Notes: generated by a model not told the origin, from the sequence alone. A DNA stretch of 6,058 bases from Acidimicrobiaceae bacterium (GCA_003135595.1 PLCI01000139.1:9881-15938); one strand, 5' to 3'; positions 1 to 6,058 are shown, counted from the first letter of the stretch. Made by a program: numbers and translations.

Positions 1-11
1 TACCACGCCGC

Positions 12-26
12 CTGACGCCGCGTCAG
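12..26 (-). terminator. Possible short hairpin around the thiL stop codon
   Basis: On the minus strand CTGACG, a 3-nt CGG loop and CGTCAG form a perfect 6-bp stem that includes the thiL TGA stop (23-25). No U-rich run follows, so it is not a classical intrinsic terminator. It could be a U-less 3'-end hairpin or chance in GC-rich DNA. Bases 1-11 hold nothing else I can identify, and the next gene downstream of thiL lies outside the window. Confidence 0.2.
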
Positions 27-970
27 TGCCGCCACCCGAGATCGGGTGCCGGCGCCCCGCCGTAGCGGACCTCTCCCACCAGGTCGGTCACCGTGCCGAT
101 CCGCGTCGGCGCCTCGAGGCTCGCTGACTCGAATGCCGCCGCGAGCGCGCCCGCGTCGCGGTGCGCGACCACGAGCTCGTAGTCCTCTCCCCCGCCGAGC
201 CCCTCGTCGAGGCTCGCGCCGTCGCACAGCGGCACGTCGTCGAGGTCGATGCCGACGCCCGACGCGGCCGCCATCCTGCGCAGGTCGCGCGCGAGGCCGT
301 CAGAGATGTCGAGCATCGCCGTCGCACCGGCCCGCGCGGCTGCGACACCGGCGTCGATCCTGGCGCGGGGCCTGCGGAACCATCGCAGCTCGGGGTCCTC
401 CAGCCCCATGCCGGCGCGCCGACGTCGAAGGCCCATCGCCGCGCCACCGAGCGCGCCGGTCACCGAGAGCACGTCGCCGGGCCGTGCCCCGCTCCGGGGG
501 ATGGCGCCTTGCAGGGGCTCCTCGCCGAGCGCGCACGCCGTGACCGACGTGATCGCGGCCTTGGAGAGGTCGCCGCCGACGACCGTGCAGCCGACGGTCG
601 CACAGGCCGCTGCGACGCCCTGCTCGATCGCGACGACGTCGACGTCGCCGGGCGCGCAGATCGACACGACGACCCCGAGGGGGCGTCCGCCCATCGCCGC
701 GACGTCGCTCAGCGCGGCGATCGCCGTGCGATAGCCGAGATCGGCGATCGGGAACAGCGACGCGTCGAGGTGGACCCCCTCGACGCCGGCGTCGCAGCAC
801 AGCAGCACGCGCCCCTTCGGTCGCTCGAGCACCGCGGCGTCGTCGCCCCAGCCTGTCGGCCCCGTGCTCAGAAGAGACGCCCCGAGCAGGTCCGCGATAC
901 GCTCCAAGGCGACATCCTCGCGCCAGGCCTCACCCCCATGGGGGGCGGTGGTTGGGTTCGGCGGGAGCAC
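23..970 (-). CDS. thiL: Thiamine-monophosphate kinase ThiL
   Basis: ThiL phosphorylates thiamine monophosphate with ATP to give thiamine diphosphate, the last step of cofactor synthesis, in the cytosol. The 315-residue product carries the family's landmarks in order: GDDAAV (42-47), the DAGVEGVHLD segment (60-69), SDVAAMGG (88-95), GGDLSK (132-137), the PRAR turn (201-204), DISDGLARDL (221-230) and GGGEDYELV (259-267). The glycine- and aspartate-rich motifs bind Mg2+ and nucleotide in the PurM/ThiL fold. The GTG at 970 is the first start after an in-frame TAG at 980-982. Only weak Shine-Dalgarno-like bases precede it, and no better start lies before the conserved part. The gene diverges from pckG. 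One oddity is that the stretch between DDVPLCDG and GGGEDYEL looks shorter than in typical ThiL proteins. All catalytic motifs are intact, so I expect a working enzyme. Confidence 0.95.
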   Translation of the reverse strand: MLPPNPTTAPHGGEAWREDVALERIADLLGASLLSTGPTGWGDDAAVLERPKGRVLLCCDAGVEGVHLDASLFPIADLGYRTAIAALSDVAAMGGRPLGVVVSICAPGDVDVVAIEQGVAAACATVGCTVVGGDLSKAAITSVTACALGEEPLQGAIPRSGARPGDVLSVTGALGGAAMGLRRRRAGMGLEDPELRWFRRPRARIDAGVAAARAGATAMLDISDGLARDLRRMAAASGVGIDLDDVPLCDGASLDEGLGGGEDYELVVAHRDAGALAAAFESASLEAPTRIGTVTDLVGEVRYGGAPAPDLGWRH

Positions 971-980
971 GGCACTTGCC

Positions 981-986
981 TACCAT
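981..986 (+). promoter_or_regulatory. Weak candidate -10 element for pckG
   Basis: TACCAT fits the TAnnnT actinobacterial -10 pattern and lies 43 bases before the pckG GTG start, which would give a short leader. No good -35 is visible: TTCGGC at 957-962 has 18-bp spacing but matches poorly. The promoter must lie in or near the short thiL-pckG divergent gap, but this assignment is tentative. Confidence 0.2.
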
Positions 987-1017
987 GACCCCGGCGCAGG
1001 CTCGCCGGGCGACTGCC

Positions 1018-1024
1018 AAGGAGG
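1018..1024 (+). promoter_or_regulatory. Ribosome binding site that fixes the pckG start
   Basis: AAGGAGG is a near-perfect Shine-Dalgarno sequence ending 5 nt before the GTG at 1030. It decides between that GTG and the in-frame upstream candidates TTG 952 and ATG 985, neither of which has a comparable site. Confidence 0.8.
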
Positions 1025-1029
1025 ACGCG

Positions 1030-2823
1030 GTGAACCCACCGACAGCCAACAAGCGACTCGTGGAGTGGGTCAACGAGGTCGCGGCGCTCGCGACCCCTGA
1101 CCAGGTCCACTGGTGCGACGGCTCCGCCGAGGAGTACGACGCGCTCTGCCAGCAGCTTGTCGATGCCGGGACGTTCACCAAGCTCTCGGAGGCCAAGCGC
1201 CCGTCCAGCTACTGGGCCCGTTCGGACCCCGGCGACGTGGCCCGGGTCGAGGACCGCACCTTCATCTGCTCGCAGCTCGAGGTGGATGCTGGGCCCACCA
1301 ACAACTGGCGGGACCCCGACGAGATGCGCGCGACGCTGCGGGGTCTGTTCGAGGGGTGCATGCGGGGCCGGACCATGTACGTCGTGCCCTACTCGATGGG
1401 CCCGCTCGGCAGCTCGATCGCCCACATCGGTGTCGAGCTCACCGACTCGGCCTACGTGGCCGTCTCCATGCGCATCATGACGAGGATGGGCACCGGCGCG
1501 CTCGAGGTCCTCGGCGACGAGGGCGACTTCGTCCCGTGCCTGCACTCGGTCGGCATGCCCCTCGAGCCGGGGCAGCGCGACGTCGCCTGGCCGTGCAACG
1601 CCGACAACAAGTACATCGTGCACTTCCCCGAGACGCGCGAGATCATGTCGTTCGGCTCGGGCTACGGGGGCAACGCCCTGCTCGGCAAGAAGTGCTTCGC
1701 GCTGCGGATCGCGTCGGTCATGGCCCGCGACGAGGGGTGGCTCGCCGAGCACATGCTGATCCTCAAGCTCACGTCGCCCAACGGCGAGACCAAGTACGTG
1801 ACGGGCGCGTTCCCCTCGGCGTGCGGCAAGACGAACCTCGCGATGCTCGTCCCGACGCTCGAGGACTGGAAGGTCGAGACCGTCGGCGACGACATCTGCT
1901 GGATGAAGTTCGGCTCGGACGGCCGGCTCTACGCGATAAATCCCGAGGCGGGCTTCTTCGGGGTCGCGCCTGGCACCAACATGAAGACGAACCCGAACGC
2001 CATGTTCTCGGTCGGGGCCAACACGATCTTCACCAACACCGCGCTCACCGCCGACGGCGACGTGTGGTGGGAGTCCATGACCGACCCCGCGCCCGAGGGC
2101 ATGACCGACTGGCGCGGCGAGGCGTGGTCGCCTGAGAAGGGCACGCCCGCGGCGCACCCGAACTCGCGGTTCACGGCCCCGGCCGCGCAGGACCCCGCGA
2201 TCGCCCCGGAGTGGGAGGACCCGACCGGCGTGCCGATCTCGGCCATCCTCTTCGGCGGGCGCCGAGGGTCGGTCGTGCCCCTCGTGTTCCAGTCGCGGAG
2301 CTGGCGACACGGCGTCTTCCTCGGCTCGATCATGACGTCGGAGACCACGGCGGCCGCGGCGGGGGCGGTCGGGAACCTGCGACGCGACCCCTTCGCGATG
2401 CTCCCGTTCTGCGGCTACAACATGGCCGACTACTTCGCGCACTGGCTCGACATGGCCTCGGGCGCCGACCCCGACAAGCTGCCCAAGATCTTCTACGTCA
2501 ACTGGTTCTTGAAGGGCGAGAACGGCACGTTCCTTTGGCCGGGCTACGGCGAGAACGCGCGCGTGCTCGAGTGGGTCTTCGAGCGCGTCTCGGGCCGCGG
2601 CGCCGCCGTGGACACCCCGATCGGGCAGGTGCCCACGGCATCGGGCATCGACACCGACGGCCTCGAGCTGGGCGACGGCGTCATCGAGCGCCTCCTGACT
2701 GTCGACCCCGTCGCGTGGCGCGAGGAGATCCCCTTGATCGAGGACCACTTCGCGACGTTCGGCGACCGGCTCCCCGCCGACCTCGTCGAGGAGCTCGAGG
2801 AGCTTCGACGCCGCCTGGGCTAG
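1030..2823 (+). CDS. pckG: Phosphoenolpyruvate carboxykinase (GTP)
   Basis: The enzyme converts oxaloacetate and GTP to phosphoenolpyruvate, CO2 and GDP, the entry step of gluconeogenesis, and can run in reverse as an anaplerotic step. The 597-residue product matches the GTP-dependent family in length and is recognisable along its whole length against animal cytosolic PEPCK. From the GTG start, the substrate-loop arginine is in VARVE (about R72). The Mn2+ ligands appear as K221 (in GKKC), H241 (AEHM) and D288 (GDD). The P-loop is SACGKTN (263-269) with the hyper-reactive Cys265. Further downstream are HPNSRF, the FGGRR nucleotide motif, the omega-loop lid region before the RRDPFAMLPF segment, and FYVNWF with the WPGYGEN segment. 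A strong ribosome binding site sets the start. Codons are strongly GC-ending, with one conspicuous rare ATA (1936-1938) in the conserved INPE motif. A hairpin spans the stop codon and a methyltransferase follows closely on the same strand. Confidence 0.97.
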   Translation: MNPPTANKRLVEWVNEVAALATPDQVHWCDGSAEEYDALCQQLVDAGTFTKLSEAKRPSSYWARSDPGDVARVEDRTFICSQLEVDAGPTNNWRDPDEMRATLRGLFEGCMRGRTMYVVPYSMGPLGSSIAHIGVELTDSAYVAVSMRIMTRMGTGALEVLGDEGDFVPCLHSVGMPLEPGQRDVAWPCNADNKYIVHFPETREIMSFGSGYGGNALLGKKCFALRIASVMARDEGWLAEHMLILKLTSPNGETKYVTGAFPSACGKTNLAMLVPTLEDWKVETVGDDICWMKFGSDGRLYAINPEAGFFGVAPGTNMKTNPNAMFSVGANTIFTNTALTADGDVWWESMTDPAPEGMTDWRGEAWSPEKGTPAAHPNSRFTAPAAQDPAIAPEWEDPTGVPISAILFGGRRGSVVPLVFQSRSWRHGVFLGSIMTSETTAAAAGAVGNLRRDPFAMLPFCGYNMADYFAHWLDMASGADPDKLPKIFYVNWFLKGENGTFLWPGYGENARVLEWVFERVSGRGAAVDTPIGQVPTASGIDTDGLELGDGVIERLLTVDPVAWREEIPLIEDHFATFGDRLPADLVEELEELRRRLG

Positions 2824-2828
2824 GCGGC
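2810..2828 (+). terminator. GC-rich hairpin spanning the pckG stop codon
   Basis: GCCGCCT (2810-2816) and AGGCGGC (2822-2828) form a perfect 7-bp stem with a 5-nt GGGCT loop. The pckG TAG stop (2821-2823) starts at the last loop base and enters the 3' arm. There is no U-tract, so it is not a standard intrinsic terminator. It could be a U-less terminator, an mRNA 3'-end stabiliser, or a structure affecting translation of the downstream methyltransferase. The perfect inverted repeat is seen directly; its function is inferred. Confidence 0.4.
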
Positions 2829-2858
2829 ACGGGCCAGAATCCCGCGGCTGGCGAACCC

Positions 2859-3602
2859 GTTCGCACCGCCCGCTACGACACGATCGGTCGCACCTATGCG
2901 AGTCGGCGGCGAGAGGAGCTCGCCTGGGGGCGCCTGATCGAACGGGCGCTCGGCGGTGCAGAGCGCGTGATCAACGTCGGGGCGGGCACTGGCAACTACG
3001 AGCCGCACGACGCGGTCGTCCTTGCCATCGAGCCCTCCGCGACGATGCTCGCCCAGCGTGCGAGCGACGCCGCACCCGCGGTCCAGGCGGTGGCCGAAGC
3101 GCTCCCAGTGCCCGACGACTCCTTCGACGCCGCGCTCGCGATCCTCACGGTCCACCACTGGAGCGACCCACGCCATGGTCTGCGAGAGCTCGCCCGGGTC
3201 GCAGCCAGACAGGTCGTGGTCACCTGGGACCCGGTGGCCTCGTCGAACTTCTGGCTGCACCGTGACTACCTCCCCGAGCTGCTCGCCCACGAGGCGTCCC
3301 TAGCCTCGCTCGCCGACGTCATCGACGCCCTCAGCGTGGACGAGGTCGGCGTCCTTGAGGTACCGCGAGGCTGCGTCGACGGGTTCTTGGGCGCGCACTG
3401 GGCGACGCCCTCGGACTACCTCGATCCTTCGGTGCGCGCGGTTTCGTCGGGACTGAGCCTCCTCTCCCAGGACGCTGTCGACGACGCGATGACGCGCCTC
3501 GCGCGCGACCTCGACGACGGCACGTGGCACCGGCGAAACGCCGAGCTCGCCGGGCTCGCGTCGCTCGACACGGGTTTCCGCCTCGTGGTCGCGAGGCGCT
3601 AA
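2859..3602 (+). CDS. Class I SAM-dependent methyltransferase, start codon not identifiable
   Basis: This is a small cytosolic Rossmann-fold methyltransferase that transfers a methyl group from S-adenosylmethionine to an unknown substrate. Numbering from the GTT at 2859 gives about 247 residues. The N-terminal RYDTIGRTYASRR is typical of one family of small methyltransferases. It is followed by motif I VGAGTGNYEP (40-49), the acidic ribose-binding residue in AIEPS (E58), AEALPVPDDSFDAA (79-92) and the LTVHHW segment (96-101). The reading frame is open back into pckG, but there is no ATG, GTG or TTG in frame between the pckG stop and RYDTIG. The nearest in-frame starts are GTG 2715, 109 bp inside pckG and encoding arginine-rich out-of-frame sequence, and GTG 2967, which would remove the N-terminus up to motif I. 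The 5' coordinate given is therefore only a marker for the conserved region, not a proven start. The gene may share a transcript with pckG, and its stop overlaps that of the convergent transporter. Confidence 0.8.
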   Translation, partial: VRTARYDTIGRTYASRRREELAWGRLIERALGGAERVINVGAGTGNYEPHDAVVLAIEPSATMLAQRASDAAPAVQAVAEALPVPDDSFDAALAILTVHHWSDPRHGLRELARVAARQVVVTWDPVASSNFWLHRDYLPELLAHEASLASLADVIDALSVDEVGVLEVPRGCVDGFLGAHWATPSDYLDPSVRAVSSGLSLLSQDAVDDAMTRLARDLDDGTWHRRNAELAGLASLDTGFRLVVARR

Positions 3603-4963
3603 GCCACCGCGGCGTCCCGGACGAGCACGAGCCGACCGAGGACGTAGCCGCCGAGGCTCATCGTCGCCACGGCGGCGATGAACGAGTCGCCGAGGACGAA
3701 GGGCATCGGGATTGCGACGGGGATGAGCGCCCCGAACACCCACGCGAGCTGCTGGCGCACCGCGAGCCGAGCGAACACCCGACCCTGGGCGGCCGGCGGG
3801 ATCCGGCGCTGCGTGAGCGCGTCGAACGACGGCTGGCAGATCGCCCCGGCGACCCCCGCCATCCCGGCGAGTGCGGCCTGTGCGAGCAGCGAGCCCAGCG
3901 CGGCCGCCCCGATGGCCGCCACCACGATGGTCGCGAGCGCGGTCGTGAGCAGGAGCTGCTCGCTGAGGATCCGCCGGAGGCGTCGGACGAGGTAGAGCCC
4001 GACGAGCGAGCCCACGCCTGTCGCGGCGAAGGCGACCCCGTACCACCACAGGGGGGCGTGGCTGCGCCGCAATCCGAATGCGATCAGGAAGATGAGGAAG
4101 CCTGCCGTCAGCCGGACCGTCGCGCTCGCGGTGAGCCCGAGGATCACCTCGCGGTCCTCGATCGGGACGTTGCGCTTGACGGCGTCCTCGTCACTGTCGT
4201 CGGACATCGCGCGGTGGTGTCCGCGCGGGCGCGGCGGCACCTTGAGCCGCAGGCCCCCAGCGGCGGCGACCACGAAGACGAGCGCGGCGAGCACCAACAC
4301 CGCCGACGCGTTGAGCAGCCTGAGCAGTCCGATCCCGGGGAGCGAGACCAAGAAGCCCGCGAGCGTCCCGAGCAGGGTGAGCCGCGCGTTGTACCCCGCA
4401 TAGCCCTCCTGGACCTCGGTCGGCGGTGCGTGCCCCTCGACCGGCACGTCGAGGCCCCGTGCGTGGCGTTCCAGCTCAGCGGCCTCGGCCATCTCGGGGA
4501 CGAGCGCGCCACGAGTCACGAGGTAGAGCTTGGACAGCACGAGCACGCAGAACGCCTCGGGGAACAGCCACAGCGAGTGGATGCTCGCCGCCATGAAGAT
4601 GCACAGCACCACCCTGCCGGCGGCGGCGGCGAAGACGATGAACCGACGTGCACTCCGGTTCGCGTCGATGGCGGGTCCGAGCAGCGGCGAGACGACCGCG
4701 AACGGGGCGACGGTGAGCAGCAGGTAGAGCAGCACCTTTCCCTCGGCAGCGTTCGGGCTGATCGAGAAGAACAGCGAGCCCGCGAGCGAGATCGTGACCA
4801 GCGTGTCGCCGGCAAGCATCGCGACCTGCACGAATGCGAGTCGGCCGAAGGCGGTGTCCTGGTCGAAGACCCTCGCGAGCCACGCGGCGGCGAGCGCCCG
4901 CAGCCTTGCGAGGTTCATCGAGCGCGCCGCGGCCGCGAACGACCGCAACCGCTCCGAGTCCAT
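3599..4963 (-). CDS. MFS-type multidrug/solute transporter-like membrane protein
   Basis: This is a 454-residue integral membrane protein with about 12 predicted helices: roughly 42-67, 77-98, 107-125, 129-150, 195-212, 218-238, 282-300, 305-325, 337-358, 360-377, 400-420 and 425-448. The segment GPAIDANRSARR (96-107), between helices 2 and 3, resembles MFS motif A (G-x3-D-x2-R/G-x-RR), and the LVPEM segment after helix 4 fits the same superfamily. Two soluble loops stand out: about 44 residues between helices 4 and 5 (151-194), and a central loop (about 240-275) with an acidic SDDSDED stretch. ATG 4963 is chosen because weak Shine-Dalgarno-like bases (TGGA) precede it and the frame upstream encodes Arg/Pro/Ser-rich spacer. 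ATG 4918 (residue 16) is an alternative. The substrate cannot be inferred. The gene converges on the methyltransferase and lies 103 bp downstream of a second membrane-protein gene on the same strand. Confidence 0.85.
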   Translation of the reverse strand: MDSERLRSFAAAARSMNLARLRALAAAWLARVFDQDTAFGRLAFVQVAMLAGDTLVTISLAGSLFFSISPNAAEGKVLLYLLLTVAPFAVVSPLLGPAIDANRSARRFIVFAAAAGRVVLCIFMAASIHSLWLFPEAFCVLVLSKLYLVTRGALVPEMAEAAELERHARGLDVPVEGHAPPTEVQEGYAGYNARLTLLGTLAGFLVSLPGIGLLRLLNASAVLVLAALVFVVAAAGGLRLKVPPRPRGHHRAMSDDSDEDAVKRNVPIEDREVILGLTASATVRLTAGFLIFLIAFGLRRSHAPLWWYGVAFAATGVGSLVGLYLVRRLRRILSEQLLLTTALATIVVAAIGAAALGSLLAQAALAGMAGVAGAICQPSFDALTQRRIPPAAQGRVFARLAVRQQLAWVFGALIPVAIPMPFVLGDSFIAAVATMSLGGYVLGRLVLVRDAAVA

Positions 4964-5000
4964 TGCATCCAGCGTACGACAGCGATTCGCGGCCGTTCCG

Positions 5001-5010
5001 GTGTCGACAC
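5001..5010. promoter_or_regulatory. Perfect 10-bp palindrome upstream of the transporter gene
   Basis: GTGTCGACAC is its own reverse complement and lies 37 bp upstream of the transporter ATG (4963), in the 103-bp spacer after the preceding membrane-protein gene. Its position would suit an operator for a dimeric repressor. I see no convincing -35/-10 pair beside it, and TCGA-centred palindromes are fairly common in GC-rich DNA. Confidence 0.2.
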
Positions 5011-5028
5011 GTGATCGAGACCGTGCGC

Positions 5029-5044
5029 GGGCGATCGGGCGATC
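5029..5044. repeat. Two tandem copies of an 8-bp unit
   Basis: GGGCGATC occurs twice head to tail in the spacer between the two minus-strand membrane-protein genes. The GATC ends also allow a small 4-bp hairpin with a 4-nt loop at 5033-5044. The repeat is certain, but any role (transcript end of the upstream gene, or regulator binding for the transporter) is unknown. Confidence 0.5.
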
Positions 5045-5066
5045 TGGTGCCGGGTCGATCCGCTGG

Positions 5067-6058
5067 TCAGTAGGTGAGGTGCCAGACCCACGCGGCGCTC
5101 TGCACGCTGGGCGGTCCGAGCACCGAGCTGAGCCACGACTCGATGACCGCGGGCTTCCTCGCCACACCCGAGGTGTTTGGCCCCCGGTCGAACGGGACGA
5201 CCACGAGCGTCACGCCCCAGCCTCGGAGCGCCGAGACCAGCGCGGCGCGCTGCGTTGCCGACGCACGTGCGTCGAGCGCCGCCGGGACGCAGGCGAACTT
5301 CTCCTGGAGGCATGTCGCGGCGAGCACCTTGATGACCTTGTACCCGGGCTCCTCGCGGCCCTGGCGCGCGTCGATCCACTCGGGCCCGGTGCCCCCGACC
5401 ACGGCGTAGTGCATGCCGTAGAGCGCCTGGACGCCGAGCAGGTCAGCCGAGGTGGTGAAGAAGGGAAAGCCGAGGACCACCTGGCCGGGCGGCAGCGACG
5501 CGGCGCGCTGCTGGTACCAGGTGGGCACCCAGACCGTCGACGCGGCGTAGGGAAGCGCGCCGACGGCGTCGAGCACGAACGGCGTCGCGCACGCGAGTCC
5601 GACGCCGACCGCCAGCGCGGCACCGAGGAGGCGAGGACGCCAGTCGGCGAGGTGGTCGAGCACGAGCGCGAGGGCGAGCCCGGCGGGCAAGAACAGCAGC
5701 GCGCTGAACCGCTCGTTCATCACGTCGTTCAGGATCGGCAGGTGCGAGAGGGCGTGCCAGGCGCTGAACCCGTAGCGCTTCCCGAGGGCGAGCCACGCCA
5801 CGACGCCGGTGAGGACCGCGACTGCCCGCAGCCGCGCGTCGCGACGGAAGACGACGAGCCCGACGAGCACGGTCGCGATGAGCGGGGGCCCGAGGTACGT
5901 CGGGCGCATGAACCTGCCCCACTTCGGGACCCACCAGAGGCCCTGGCCCGGGACCGCGACGAAGAAGCTCCGGATCGACGCCTGCGCCGGCGTGGCGTCG
6001 GGCCAGACCGGTCCCGAGAAGTGTCCTGGGCCCGCGAGCGCGTACCACGCGGGCCACG
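5067..6058 (-). CDS. Polytopic membrane protein, GT-C/YfhO-like, 5' end outside the window
   Basis: The reading frame is open from the window edge to the TGA at 5067-5069, giving 329 residues of the C-terminal part. The ATG at 5909 is internal, because the 49 residues before it continue sensible protein sequence with tryptophan-rich extracellular-loop character (for example PGQGLWWVPKWGRF). Numbered from the first full codon at the edge, membrane helices lie near 54-70, 77-92, 117-134 and 142-163, followed by a soluble C-terminal domain (about 170-329). The HLPILNDVMNERFS segment (105-118) recalls the loop before a late helix in bacterial GT-C-like and YfhO-like membrane proteins. The stretch from LPPGQVVLGFPF (188-199) to the VGGTGPEW segment (220-227) resembles their C-terminal extracytoplasmic domain. 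Such proteins are often linked to transfer of sugars from lipid carriers in cell-envelope assembly. That role here is inference, because the N-terminal catalytic part is missing from the window. Confidence 0.75.
   Translation of the reverse strand, partial: WPAWYALAGPGHFSGPVWPDATPAQASIRSFFVAVPGQGLWWVPKWGRFMRPTYLGPPLIATVLVGLVVFRRDARLRAVAVLTGVVAWLALGKRYGFSAWHALSHLPILNDVMNERFSALLFLPAGLALALVLDHLADWRPRLLGAALAVGVGLACATPFVLDAVGALPYAASTVWVPTWYQQRAASLPPGQVVLGFPFFTTSADLLGVQALYGMHYAVVGGTGPEWIDARQGREEPGYKVIKVLAATCLQEKFACVPAALDARASATQRAALVSALRGWGVTLVVVPFDRGPNTSGVARKPAVIESWLSSVLGPPSVQSAAWVWHLTY

Noticed and set aside
161..988. A 275-codon plus-strand open frame opposite thiL
   Set aside because: It has shadow composition (Arg, Ala, Asp and His rich) and no motif, and thiL on the minus strand explains the region.
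952..1029. Longer pckG N-terminus from TTG 952 or ATG 985
   Set aside because: Neither has a ribosome binding site. GTG 1030 has AAGGAGG at ideal spacing and gives the normal family length.
868..2748. A 626-codon open frame on the minus strand opposite pckG
   Set aside because: It encodes Arg/Gly/His/Asp/Val-rich low-complexity sequence with no recognisable family. Antisense openness is expected opposite a GC3-rich gene, and pckG on the other strand is unmistakable.
2211..2858. Upstream extension of the methyltransferase frame inside pckG, including GTG 2715 as a start
   Set aside because: The translated extension is arginine/proline-rich out-of-frame pckG sequence, and the overlap of 109 bp or more with an intact gene is implausible.
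2790..2880. A programmed -1 frameshift joining pckG to the methyltransferase
   Set aside because: The frames are compatible and a hairpin is present, but I see no slippery heptamer upstream of it, and PEP carboxykinase is complete as it stands.
3524..5014. A 496-codon open frame on the plus strand opposite the transporter
   Set aside because: Its product is a charged Arg/Asp/Glu/Gln/His-rich string with no hydrophobic core, a typical shadow of a membrane-protein gene in GC-rich DNA.
4964..5167. N-terminal extension of the transporter to a start at 5167
   Set aside because: It would overlap the upstream membrane-protein gene by about 100 bp and adds an Arg/Ser/Pro-rich segment unlike the mature protein. 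ATG 4963 is better placed.
1..6058. CRISPR array, tRNA/rRNA, insertion sequence, prophage or defence system
   Set aside because: No regularly spaced repeats, cloverleaf sequence, transposase motif, terminal inverted repeats or known defence-domain proteins were seen on either strand.

Overview
The window is a gene-dense, very GC-rich stretch (nearly every third codon position is G or C) with five protein genes and no RNA gene, mobile element, CRISPR array or prophage feature that I can see. Base composition, GTG starts, a GTP-dependent PEP carboxykinase and the character of the membrane proteins point to a high-GC actinobacterium. A deep-branching group such as Acidimicrobiia is plausible, but that placement is inference.

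Layout. On the minus strand, 23-970 encodes thiamine-monophosphate kinase (thiL). It diverges from pckG (GTP-type phosphoenolpyruvate carboxykinase, plus strand, 1030-2823), with 59 bp between the two start codons. pckG has a strong AAGGAGG ribosome binding site 5 nt before a GTG start. Its stop codon lies inside a perfect 7-bp hairpin. Directly downstream on the same strand is a class I SAM-dependent methyltransferase (conserved part about 2859-3602) that has no recognisable start codon. It converges on a 12-helix MFS-type transporter (minus, 3599-4963), and the two stop codons share the four bases CTAA. After a 103-bp spacer comes the 3' part of a polytopic membrane protein of the GT-C/YfhO-like type (minus, 5067 to the window edge).

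How the genes fit together. thiL makes thiamine diphosphate, and pckG links oxaloacetate to PEP at the TCA cycle/gluconeogenesis junction. The methyltransferase may be co-transcribed with pckG but has no evident metabolic link to it. The two minus-strand membrane proteins could form a transcription unit, although the spacer could hold a separate promoter. The transporter substrate and the membrane protein's acceptor cannot be read from the sequence.

This looks like an ordinary chromosomal housekeeping region. I found no convincing new system. The items most worth a second look are the methyltransferase without a start codon, the hairpin around the pckG stop, and the truncated membrane protein of unassigned function.
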